Shown here: in pieces, positions 26,263 to 35,081 of the stretch
Position numbering within the stretch: position 1 is the stretch's first letter
Layout: every line of letters begins with the position of its first letter
Assembly: GCA_003176165.1 (NCBI GenBank)
Contig: PSRQ01000062.1
Coordinates: 1 to 41,509, forward strand
Origin: Candidatus Cerribacteria bacterium 'Amazon FNV 2010 28 9'
Lineage (GTDB): Bacteria > Patescibacteriota > Microgenomatia > UBA1400 > UBA12028
Length of the DNA: 41,509 nt
Direction: 5' to 3'
The notes under the pieces: generated by a model
What the model saw: only the letters and a program-made list of their open reading frames with translations
What the model was told of the DNA's origin: nothing
Database searches by the model: none
Translations under genes and position numbers: made by a program

Positions 26263-26979
26263 CTATTCTACTAATGTTCCAATATCATCACCCATAACAG
26301 CGCGCAAAAGATTGCCGGTCTTGAAGGCATCAAACACGAGGATTTTCATTTTATTTTCCATGCACATCGTCAACCCTGCTGTATCCATGACTGCAATATT
26401 GGGATCTTTGATCGCATCCATGTAACTTAATTTCGAGAAACGTTTCGCATCTGGATATTTCAACGGATCTTTATCATACACACCATCAACTTTGGTGGCT
26501 TTCATGACAATTTCACACCCAAGCTCGAGAGCATGTAATGTCGCTCCTGTATCTGTCGTTACGTAAGGGACACCCGTGCCAGCCGCCAAGATGACAATAC
26601 GTCCTTTTTCCATGTGGCGAATGGCCTTGCGACGAACGAAATTTTCCGCAACAGCTGGCATTGAAAGTGCAGACTGCACACGAGTCGGAATCCCCGCTTT
26701 TTCTAATGCATCTTGAAGTGCAAGGGCATTAATCACTGTTGCCAACATACCCATATAATCCGCTGTCGCACGCTCGACTCCATTTTTCTCACCACTGACT
26801 CCGCGGAAAATATTGCCACCACCGATGACGATCGCAATCTGCACACCCGCATCATAGACCTGCTTAATTTGCTCTGCGACATCCCGAGCAGCTTCAGGGT
26901 CCACCCCTGACTGACGTTGCCCTAGCATAATCTCACCACCGAGTTTGAGAAGGACGCGCTGATATGCAGGTTGAGCCAT
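26263..26979 (-). CDS. pyrH: UMP kinase
   Basis: RVLLKLGGEIM, IVIGGGNIFRG, DYMGMLATVINALALQDALE, GTGVPYVTTDT. Confidence 0.94.
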   Translation of the reverse strand: MAQPAYQRVLLKLGGEIMLGQRQSGVDPEAARDVAEQIKQVYDAGVQIAIVIGGGNIFRGVSGEKNGVERATADYMGMLATVINALALQDALEKAGIPTRVQSALSMPAVAENFVRRKAIRHMEKGRIVILAAGTGVPYVTTDTGATLHALELGCEIVMKATKVDGVYDKDPLKYPDAKRFSKLSYMDAIKDPNIAVMDTAGLTMCMENKMKILVFDAFKTGNLLRAVMGDDIGTLVE

Positions 26980-27022
26980 ATTATTCTCCATTCTAACTAT
27001 TCACTAGGTATTGTATACCTTT

Positions 27023-28054
27023 CTATCGTTTCAATTTTGACTTCAAACGTAAAACTTTCCAGCGGAGCTTATCTACTGTGGTATAGATTGAATACATCGC
27101 TGGATTCAGTATAAAATCATACGTCCCAATAAACTGAGTTAGTACTCCCCCATATCCCTCTTTAAATTTGTGAAATCCAAACCATGGATCTTTGGGATCG
27201 GGATTTGGTCCCAGCGATCCCCACATATCAAAGCTCGTGCATCCTTGCTTTTTTCCATATTTGATGACTTCCCACATCATTAAATTGTTTGCCATCACTT
27301 CTTTATGTTCGCGAGTGGAAGCCCCATAGGGATAGTACAACTTGCCATTGAATACAAACACAATCCACACGGTGAGGACGTTATCTTCATAGATTGCTTT
27401 AAAAATATGAAGCATCCCACTGCTACCAATTGTCTTCCACATCTGCTTGAAGTACTCTTCATCATGGGCATAAAAACCCTGACGTGATGTCGTTTCTTTC
27501 AAGACTTTTAAGTACTCCATCATGCCGTCAACACTCGTATCTTCGATGATGTGCACACCTTTTTTCTCTGCGAGGTTAATGTTGTAGCGTGTTTTGCCTC
27601 GCATGGCAGCAAGGAGTTCATCTTCAGAGGGAGTAAGAGACAACACGAATGTATACTTCGTAAAGAGAGGTTTTCCTGGTCGACAATGATGAGCAAGTAG
27701 AAATTGTGCAACTTGAGAATGAGCCGACGGGGTGTCAACCGCTTGAGAGACATTTGGTTCAAGTTTTATGCAGATGGCATTGTGCCGTGCCCCAATTTGT
27801 TTGAGCGCGCCAAGCATCGCTTCATCCGGCATCGGACCTTTAGGGAAATAGCCAATCGTATAGCTAGTATGCGGGACAGGATGAAAAGTGATAGAGAATC
27901 CACCCACCATGCGTTGCCCATCAAAAATACCAATGCGCTCCACAGCAACACCAGTTTTTTTGCGAAACTCCCCCCAAGAAAAGGACTGAAGTGGATGCGC
28001 GACTACACTATCATACGCATCTTTTTCATTAGGACCGATCGGACGAATGATCAT
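27023..28054 (-). CDS. FemAB/FmhB-family peptidyltransferase-like protein
   Basis: HPLQSFSWGEFRKKTG, GYFPKGPMPD, RYNINLAEKKGV, YPYGASTREHKEVMANNLMMWEVIKYGKKQGCTSFDMWGSLG. Confidence 0.9.
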   Translation of the reverse strand: MIIRPIGPNEKDAYDSVVAHPLQSFSWGEFRKKTGVAVERIGIFDGQRMVGGFSITFHPVPHTSYTIGYFPKGPMPDEAMLGALKQIGARHNAICIKLEPNVSQAVDTPSAHSQVAQFLLAHHCRPGKPLFTKYTFVLSLTPSEDELLAAMRGKTRYNINLAEKKGVHIIEDTSVDGMMEYLKVLKETTSRQGFYAHDEEYFKQMWKTIGSSGMLHIFKAIYEDNVLTVWIVFVFNGKLYYPYGASTREHKEVMANNLMMWEVIKYGKKQGCTSFDMWGSLGPNPDPKDPWFGFHKFKEGYGGVLTQFIGTYDFILNPAMYSIYTTVDKLRWKVLRLKSKLKR

Positions 28055-28089
28055 ACGTGAAGCGTAAAGCGTTTAGCGTGAAGGGTCAA
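28052..28089 (-). promoter_or_regulatory. Leaderless promoter TTGACC-N17-TACGCT-N6-ATG
   Basis: On minus strand: -35 at 28089-28084, -10 at 28066-28061, ATG at 28054-28052. Confidence 0.75.
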
Positions 28090-28141
28090 CACCTATTTAT
28101 CATTCTGAGACGTCACGCGAAGCGGGACAAGCGAAGAATCT
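28058..28141 (+). repeat. Repeat cassette copy 2 (hairpin element plus leaderless promoter), inverted relative to 17229..17313
   Basis: gggtcaacacctatttatcattctgagacgtcacgcgaagcgggacaagcgaagaatctt matches reverse complement of copy 1 with one mismatch. Confidence 0.88.
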
Positions 28142-28237
28142 TTTTTATAATTAACGTTGCTACTCACAAAAAATATAAATCGACTTTTCAGAAGATCCTT
28201 CACTTGAATTCCATTCATGTTCAGGATGACAGAAGGT

Positions 28238-28468
28238 CTACAGCCAGCCGGCTAGGTACATGCCCGCAACAATGAGAACAATAATACCAGCACCTAAGAG
28301 CAGCACGAGGCCACGATCCTTGCCCCATATATCACCACCATACATAGCTCTACATTGTGGACAATCATGTGTTGGACCATGAACAACTTTCGCCGCAGTT
28401 GTTTTTTTCACTGCACGTGTTGTCTTTTTGGTCGTTTTCTTTGTTGATTTGGTTGTTTTTTTCTTCAT
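28238..28468 (-). CDS. Hypothetical Lys/Thr-rich membrane protein with CPQC motif
   Basis: MKKKTTKSTKKTTKKTTRAVKKTT...HDCPQCRAMYGGD...TM helix. Confidence 0.6.
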   Translation of the reverse strand: MKKKTTKSTKKTTKKTTRAVKKTTAAKVVHGPTHDCPQCRAMYGGDIWGKDRGLVLLLGAGIIVLIVAGMYLAGWL

Positions 28469-28513
28469 ATGTAACTATAGTACGCATACTTAAAAGACGT
28501 TGTAAAGAGGTGC

Positions 28514-30598
28514 TCATGCACCCAGGAATGTATCCACATCGATATTGCCTTCTAGAAAATCATCGATGCTTGGATCATCAAGCGGGACGATACGCCGAGT
28601 TGGTTTGGGGGGAACCACAGATGGACGAGAAAACGATGAGGTGAATGGAAATTGAACGCCACCTTCTTTTGTCACAACGGAGGAAGGAATTTCACTAATA
28701 AAGCGTGAGACAATCGAACCACTCACAGTTCCAAACACGAGACGACGATGCGCGTAGGAAATATGTAATTGTTTTTTCGCTCTTGTGATGGCGACATAAC
28801 ACAACCGTCGTTCTTCTTCCATTTGGAGTTTATCTAAGAGCGAACGTGAGTGCGGGAACAGTCCTTCTTCCATACCCACCAAAAAAACAATAGAAAACTC
28901 CAATCCTTTTGCAGCATGGACACTCATCAGATTAATACCGCTACTTGATTGTTGTTCACGATTTAATGCCTCTTGCTCAACCAAAGCAATGGTTTCTAAC
29001 AAAGAAGGAATATCGCTAAACTGCGCGGCGAGTGAGCGTAATTCTTGAATGTTTTCAAGACGGCTTGCGTCTTCTTCATCATGCGGATCAAATTGTTCCA
29101 AGTATGCTGTGGCTTGCAAAATGGCATCTAGCAACGTCAGGGCAGACGTTGGTTCGTTTGGATTAGAAGATATTTCCATTATCGAATCAAAATCAACTTT
29201 GGGATCCTTTTCCTTGGATTCTAATTTTTCTTGAGCTTCTTTTTCCTGGATCCCGTATCCCTCATGCACTTCGTGCTTGAGCGTACGGGATGACAAAAAA
29301 GTGTTTTTTTGCATTTCAATCCAATTTAAATAATTTGCAAGCTTCTTTTTGCCCAATTTCTCAATACGTTTGCGCGCTAACTCATCACTCGCATAGACAA
29401 AAAGTCGCAGTAAACAGACGATATCTTTGATTTCCTTTCGTTCATAGAACCGTACACCACCAACCAATCGGTACGGGATTCCACGCGCAAGTAACGCTTC
29501 TTCAAACACACGACTTTGTGCGTTGGTGCGATACAAAATGACCATGTCATTTAATTCATATTCGCGTGAATACATCGTGATCATCTTCATCACATGCTCT
29601 ACTTCATCGCTGTCACGAGCAGCTTCAAAAAGATGAACTTGTTCACCTTCTTGATTTTGCGTCCAAAGTTCAAGAACAGGATGAGACGTATTGTAGGAAA
29701 TGACACCACTCGCTGCGTCCAAAATGGGCTGGGTACTACGATAATTTTGTTCTAGTTTATAAGTTACGATATCGGGAAAATCATCTTTGAGCGCAAGCAT
29801 GTTGCGATAATCAGCCCCTCGCCAACCATAAATCGCCTGTGAAAAATCACCAACAACAAAGAGATTCATTTGGGGTTTGACGAGTAGTTTCGTGAGAATA
29901 TATTGCGCCGTATTCGTATCTTGATACTCATCGATAAGGATGTGTTCAAATTGGTGTTGATAGTGAGAACGAATCTCTTCATGTGTTTGTAAAAGCTCAA
30001 TGACTTTCATGATCAAATCATCAAAATCAACAGCATTATTTCGTTCCAAGCGTTTTTGATAGAGCGGGTACAATCGTGCCACCGTTTCTTGAAATCGTCC
30101 TTTGGCAATTTGTGCGTACTCTGCTGGGGTTAACAGCTCGTTTTTTGCAGATGAAATCGCTCCGAGGATACTACGGGGTTTTGTTTCCTTTGTTGATAAT
30201 CCTAGTTCTTTGATGATTGTCGTCATGAGAGACAGTTGGTCATCTTCATCAAAGATTGTAAAGCCTGGATCAACCCCAATATATCTTCCATGCGCGCGCA
30301 GAATTCTGGCGGCAATACGATGAAATGTCCCCGCAAAGGGAAGGCCAATTCCCACCATACGTTGGAGTCGTTCGACCATTTCGGCACTCGCTTTATTGGT
30401 AAACGTCACCAGCAAAATGCGTTCTGGTCGCACGTGATGCTGCGTTAACAAATATGCAGCGCGCGTTGTCAACACACGAGTTTTTCCTGAGCCCGCCCCA
30501 GCAAGCACCATAGCGGGGACACCCAAGGGGTGCTGGATCGCTTCTAACTGTGCTTCATTGAGCCCGATAAACATTTCTTCCGTTTGCATGGGGAACAT
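28514..30598 (-). CDS. UvrD/PcrA-like superfamily 1 DNA helicase
   Basis: LNEAQLEAIQHPLGVPAMVLAGAGSGKTRVLTTR, DEYQDTN, GDFSQAIYGWRGA, LEQNYRST, MSVHAAKGLEF, EEERRLCYVAITRAKKQL. Confidence 0.95.
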   Translation of the reverse strand: MFPMQTEEMFIGLNEAQLEAIQHPLGVPAMVLAGAGSGKTRVLTTRAAYLLTQHHVRPERILLVTFTNKASAEMVERLQRMVGIGLPFAGTFHRIAARILRAHGRYIGVDPGFTIFDEDDQLSLMTTIIKELGLSTKETKPRSILGAISSAKNELLTPAEYAQIAKGRFQETVARLYPLYQKRLERNNAVDFDDLIMKVIELLQTHEEIRSHYQHQFEHILIDEYQDTNTAQYILTKLLVKPQMNLFVVGDFSQAIYGWRGADYRNMLALKDDFPDIVTYKLEQNYRSTQPILDAASGVISYNTSHPVLELWTQNQEGEQVHLFEAARDSDEVEHVMKMITMYSREYELNDMVILYRTNAQSRVFEEALLARGIPYRLVGGVRFYERKEIKDIVCLLRLFVYASDELARKRIEKLGKKKLANYLNWIEMQKNTFLSSRTLKHEVHEGYGIQEKEAQEKLESKEKDPKVDFDSIMEISSNPNEPTSALTLLDAILQATAYLEQFDPHDEEDASRLENIQELRSLAAQFSDIPSLLETIALVEQEALNREQQSSSGINLMSVHAAKGLEFSIVFLVGMEEGLFPHSRSLLDKLQMEEERRLCYVAITRAKKQLHISYAHRRLVFGTVSGSIVSRFISEIPSSVVTKEGGVQFPFTSSFSRPSVVPPKPTRRIVPLDDPSIDDFLEGNIDVDTFLGA
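29248..29294. repeat. Hairpin element inserted in frame in UvrD/PcrA-like CDS
   Basis: ggatcccgtatccctcatgcacttcgtgcttgagcgtacgggatgac; ATGAC end as in intergenic elements; encodes LSSRTLKHEVHEGYGIQ. Confidence 0.75.
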
Positions 30599-30613
30599 GG
30601 TACCATACTTTTG

Positions 30614-30745
30614 TTCGTCATTCTGAGACGTCTTTTTCTTGTCATCTCGAGCGAAGTCGAGAGATCTGTAATCGAAAATAGATCAACGATCATAACAGAT
30701 TCCTCCACTTCTCCGTCATTCTGACGGATCCGGTCGGAATGACAA
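30614..30745. repeat. Bipartite GTCAT...ATGAC hairpin element in divergent intergenic region
   Basis: gtcattctgagacg...gtcatctcgagcgaagtcgagagatctg...cagattcctccacttc...gtcggaatgacaag. Confidence 0.65.
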
Positions 30746-30801
30746 GAACAAAAATGCCTATGTATCGGTAGACAGAGATGACAACGTTAAAAATAAAATT
30801 T

Positions 30802-31497
30802 ATGTCTAAACTCATCATCGCCAACTTTAAATCCAACAAAAATCGTGAAGAGTATGAACAATGGGTAGATATATTCGAGCGCGGAGTACAAAAAGTAGGT
30901 GAGCATGTTGCGATTGTTCTCGCTCCACCACTAGTCAACCTCATGTTCTTTTCAAATCGCTTAATGGGTAAAAAGACACACCCACACACATCACTTGGAG
31001 TTCAAGATATCAGTCCATTTCCCGCGGGCAGCTATACAGGAGCCGTTGGAACACGAAATCTGGATGGATTTGATGTACGATACGCCATCATTGGACACAG
31101 CGAGCGACGAAAATACTTCAAAGAAACGAACATTGATATTGCAAACAAGGTACAAGAAGCACTCGCAGCAAAAATCACTCCTATTGTGTGTGTCACAAAA
31201 GATGAGTGTGCAGCGACTGCCAATGCTATCGAGAGTAGCGATCGCAAAAAATGTGTCGTTGCGTTTGAGCCAATCGAACACATCGGTACGGGTACTGCCG
31301 ATACGTTGGAAGATATTGTCAAAACAAAGGAATGGGTCACCACTGCATTTGGAAATGTCCCGTATATCTACGGTGGAAGTGTCTCTGCTTCGACCGATAC
31401 AGCGATCCTCACCCACGCATCGATTGATGGCTTCTTGGTGGGTCACGCATGTCTTGATCCTCACGAATTTCTCTCACTGCTTCGCCAGATCCGATGA
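30802..31497 (+). CDS. tpiA: Triosephosphate isomerase (divergent)
   Basis: LIIANFKSNK, YAIIGHSERRKYF, VVAFEPIEHIGTG, PYIYGGSV. Confidence 0.88.
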   Translation: MSKLIIANFKSNKNREEYEQWVDIFERGVQKVGEHVAIVLAPPLVNLMFFSNRLMGKKTHPHTSLGVQDISPFPAGSYTGAVGTRNLDGFDVRYAIIGHSERRKYFKETNIDIANKVQEALAAKITPIVCVTKDECAATANAIESSDRKKCVVAFEPIEHIGTGTADTLEDIVKTKEWVTTAFGNVPYIYGGSVSASTDTAILTHASIDGFLVGHACLDPHEFLSLLRQIR

Positions 31498-31525
31498 GGT
31501 ATAATTTCCATTGTCCGTAATCAAT

Positions 31526-32224
31526 ATGGCTACAAAGTTAGACTCACTCTCTGTCTTTTTCCCTGCGTTCAATGAAGAAGAAAACATTGGACCTCTGTTG
31601 GAAAGTGCGTTGACACTCCTCCCTCAATTTGCTCAACGCTTTGAGATCATCGTCGTCAACGACGGAAGCACTGATCGCACACGCGTTATCGCACTTGAAT
31701 ACCACAAAACTCATCCCAATGTTCGCGTCGTTTCGCATAGCAAAAATAAAGGATATGGGGCGTCGCTGAAAACGGGAATCAAACATGCAAAGTACGATTG
31801 GATTTTTTGGACAGATGGGGATTTGCAATTTGATCTCGCCTCACTCAAAATTTTTGTCCAAAAAGCGAAAGACAATACAGCCATCATCGGATATCGTAAG
31901 CATCGTGCGGATACATTTATCCGCAAGCTCAACGGCGAGCTCTACACTCAACTCATTAACTTTCTCTTTCACATGCATGTCCGCGATATCGATTGCGCAT
32001 TTAAGCTCATTCCCTCACAACCTTTGCAAAATCTTCTCATCACATCCAGTGGAGCATTTACCAGTGCAGAAATTTTGATTCGCTTGCACAGGCAAGGTGT
32101 GGAGTTTATTCAACTTCCTGTTCCCCATTTCCCACGTAAATTTGGGACGCCTACCGGCGGCAATATCAAAGTTATTTTTAGAGGATTAAAAGAAACTCTT
32201 CTCTTCTTTATTCAAAAATCATGA
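31526..32224 (+). CDS. Glycosyltransferase family 2 (polyprenyl-phosphate sugar synthase-like)
   Basis: LSVFFPAFNEEENIGPLLESAL, IIVVNDGSTDRT, DWIFWTDGDLQFD. A TTG start at 31511 is also possible. Confidence 0.88.
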   Translation: MATKLDSLSVFFPAFNEEENIGPLLESALTLLPQFAQRFEIIVVNDGSTDRTRVIALEYHKTHPNVRVVSHSKNKGYGASLKTGIKHAKYDWIFWTDGDLQFDLASLKIFVQKAKDNTAIIGYRKHRADTFIRKLNGELYTQLINFLFHMHVRDIDCAFKLIPSQPLQNLLITSSGAFTSAEILIRLHRQGVEFIQLPVPHFPRKFGTPTGGNIKVIFRGLKETLLFFIQKS

Positions 32225-33399
32225 AACTCAATTCTGCCCTACGCTCTGGCCTTCTTTTTGCATGTATCTATCAATTATTCTTGTGTGCTATCGTTGTCAC
32301 CTTTTTATTCATTCGCAATCCTTCTTTTTCTCTGTTCCAATTACAAGATAGACTTGGCGCATGGGATGGAGCACATTACATTTTTTTGTCACAGCATGGA
32401 TACGTCAAAACAGGCGATGAAGCAAACTTCATTGTTTTCTATCCACTTTATCCACTTCTCATTCGCGCCAACCCATTGTTTGTGTTATCTCCATATATTT
32501 CAGCCTGGAGTATCTCAATCATTGGGTCTATCGTCGGACACACGTTTTTCTATGCATGGGCAGATAAAAAATATGGAGCAAAACGAGCTCGCCCTATTCT
32601 TTTCCTTTTTTGTCTTTCCCCAATCAGCGTGTACTTTACACATGTCTATACAGAAGGGTTATATCTCGCCATAAGCGCTGCAATGCTCTATTTCTTGGAA
32701 GAGAAAAAACACCTTCTTTCCGCGTCTCTTGGGATGCTCTCATCCGCCACACGCTTAGTTGGAATTACGAGTATCATTCCTTATCTCTGGTCATTCCATA
32801 CTCAGTTGAACGACATTAATTTATTTACAAACCACCACCTTCATCTCTCAAAAATCAAAAGCATCCTTCGTCCCCAGACACTCTTTCCAATTCTTTATAG
32901 CGTTCTCATTCCTGTAGGATTTCTCACTTTTTTGGGAATAAACATAGTGGTGTTTGGAAGTCCGACACACTATCAACTCATTTTAAAAAATCATTGGTAT
33001 AAAGAAGTGACCAATCCCGTGCAAACATACATTAACTACGCACGAGGTTTTTCATTACAAGATTTATTTATCAACGATAATGATCATTTTGTAACACAGT
33101 CGATAGATGTATTCATCACACTGCTCGTACCATTCATTCTCATTGCGTACATTGCGAAAGAACGGAAAAAGACAGAATGGGGACTCGTAGCATGGACGCT
33201 CTCCCAACTGTATATCGTCTGTGCTCAATCCTTTTGGCTTTCCAACACTCGCTATATTGCATTGATTCTTCCACTCTATGTCTTTTTGGAACGAATATTT
33301 GAGAAAGGGAAAGCATTGTACATTCTGTTGTGTATACTTTCACTCATCGTGATGATTTTTTGCATTGACCTTTTCGCACAGGGAGCATGGGTTTTCTAA
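32221..33399 (+). CDS. PIG-V-like (GPI mannosyltransferase 2-like) membrane glycosyltransferase
   Basis: RLGAWDGAHYIFLSQHGY, FIVFYPLYPLLIR, RLVGI; multiple TMs; overlaps the preceding GT2 by 4 nt. Confidence 0.75.
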   Translation: MKLNSALRSGLLFACIYQLFLCAIVVTFLFIRNPSFSLFQLQDRLGAWDGAHYIFLSQHGYVKTGDEANFIVFYPLYPLLIRANPLFVLSPYISAWSISIIGSIVGHTFFYAWADKKYGAKRARPILFLFCLSPISVYFTHVYTEGLYLAISAAMLYFLEEKKHLLSASLGMLSSATRLVGITSIIPYLWSFHTQLNDINLFTNHHLHLSKIKSILRPQTLFPILYSVLIPVGFLTFLGINIVVFGSPTHYQLILKNHWYKEVTNPVQTYINYARGFSLQDLFINDNDHFVTQSIDVFITLLVPFILIAYIAKERKKTEWGLVAWTLSQLYIVCAQSFWLSNTRYIALILPLYVFLERIFEKGKALYILLCILSLIVMIFCIDLFAQGAWVF

Positions 33400-35009
33400 T
33401 TCAATTTGTAGAGTGTCTCTTGTGAATTATGAAAAACCATCGTTCCATTGTCTTGGAAAAAGGTGACATTTGGATCATCTTTCATTTCTTCAATTCCAAT
33501 TAACACATAGGAAATGTGATACGTGTGTAACAGAGACAGGGCATCATCTCTCCCCTCGTACATGTCTTTCATATCCATTTCACGCTGTGCATACGAGAGA
33601 CCATAGCTAAACACCCATCCAGGATAACCCAAAAGAACTGTTCTTCCCGACAACATCGGGATTGGATTCGCCACCCAATCATCCGTTAGCACAACGGCTG
33701 TTGGCGGCAAGTGATCACGTGTAAATAGTCCCACTTCCACCTCTTCTTTCGAAAGCATTTGATACGAATGTGTTGAAAAATCAAGCATGTTCATGACATC
33801 TAATGCACCGGACAAGCACATACTGACAATTAACAAGAAGGCAATTATTTTCCCACCTTTTTTGAGGTGAATGAGTGTTTCAATGGTATACATGACAGGA
33901 ATGACAAGCCCTGCATACACCCAAGCAAAAATTTTTGAGTTATCCCATGTTTGGGGTTGGAATTGCACGACATTTGCGAGCACAAAGATGCTCCACCACC
34001 CACACGTCCATGATAATGATGCGTGTTTCTTTTTTCTCCATAGGAGAACTGTTCCAACCAATGCAGTCAACCCAAACACACCCCAATTTTTGAGCCAAAA
34101 CACTATCCAAGCGGGAATACTTTCGTCTGCCATCCATCCCAAATGAATTGAAAAGAATGAGGAAGGAGTAATGGTCCCACGCAAAAAGAAAAAGAAAACA
34201 ATTCCAGATGTAAAAGTAGCGGGGACTCCAAACCACAGCCACTGTTTCCAGTGTTTGAACGAGGAAGTAATAAAGAGCCATGCACTCATCAAAACCAACA
34301 CAATGTATGTATGCGTATGAATAAGGGGTAAAACACCAGCAATAACTCCACCACCTAGTAACAATCCGCTACGGATGTTTTGTTTGGTATATATTTTCCA
34401 CACCAAACAAAACAATAAAAGTCCAATCGGCATCCCCAACAAAAAGGCACGTTGTGGCATAAGCATCCCCATCCAAATATTGGTGAACTCTATGCCAAGG
34501 TCATGATTTTGCGTATAGGTGAGTGTAGAGTTGAAGAGTTGTTGAATTGCAGTGGATGGGTGCAAAGTCACAAACACTCCCAGCCCTCCACTGAACAAGA
34601 AAAGAAGTGAACCAATGATAGCAAGCTTTGCATCTTTACAAAACTGTCGCACAAAAACGAAGAGCATGACTACAAGCGCAAGTGAAAAAATGAAAGAGGG
34701 AATAATCATGGCTTGTGTAAACTCCACTCCCAATCGAATAAGCAAACCTGACAAAAGATTGGTCCCAAATGGATAATTGAGTCGCGCTCCCACAAAAAAA
34801 GGATTATTTGAAAGCCACAGGGATGGGTTCATGTATGCAAATCGTGACACCAATCCTAGGTGCATCGACCAATCGGCCCACACATACGGATGACCGGCAA
34901 ATAATGCTCCATCCTGCCAATACAACATGTGTTTCCACAAAAAAGCAAAATAGACAACGGCAACAATAAATAGGATGAATGGTAATAATTGCCTATGAAT
35001 TTTTTTCAT
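33396..35009 (-). CDS. Polytopic membrane protein, GT-C-like
   Basis: About 12 hydrophobic segments, DWSMHLGLVSRFAY, PFGTNLLSGLL, soluble C-terminal domain. Confidence 0.7.
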   Translation of the reverse strand: MKKIHRQLLPFILFIVAVVYFAFLWKHMLYWQDGALFAGHPYVWADWSMHLGLVSRFAYMNPSLWLSNNPFFVGARLNYPFGTNLLSGLLIRLGVEFTQAMIIPSFIFSLALVVMLFVFVRQFCKDAKLAIIGSLLFLFSGGLGVFVTLHPSTAIQQLFNSTLTYTQNHDLGIEFTNIWMGMLMPQRAFLLGMPIGLLLFCLVWKIYTKQNIRSGLLLGGGVIAGVLPLIHTHTYIVLVLMSAWLFITSSFKHWKQWLWFGVPATFTSGIVFFFFLRGTITPSSFFSIHLGWMADESIPAWIVFWLKNWGVFGLTALVGTVLLWRKKKHASLSWTCGWWSIFVLANVVQFQPQTWDNSKIFAWVYAGLVIPVMYTIETLIHLKKGGKIIAFLLIVSMCLSGALDVMNMLDFSTHSYQMLSKEEVEVGLFTRDHLPPTAVVLTDDWVANPIPMLSGRTVLLGYPGWVFSYGLSYAQREMDMKDMYEGRDDALSLLHTYHISYVLIGIEEMKDDPNVTFFQDNGTMVFHNSQETLYKLN

Positions 35010-35081
35010 AAAACATACATCGCATTTCTTAGATCTTTTACTTCTGGCTAACTCCTACCTCCTCATATTATAATTCTTCTC

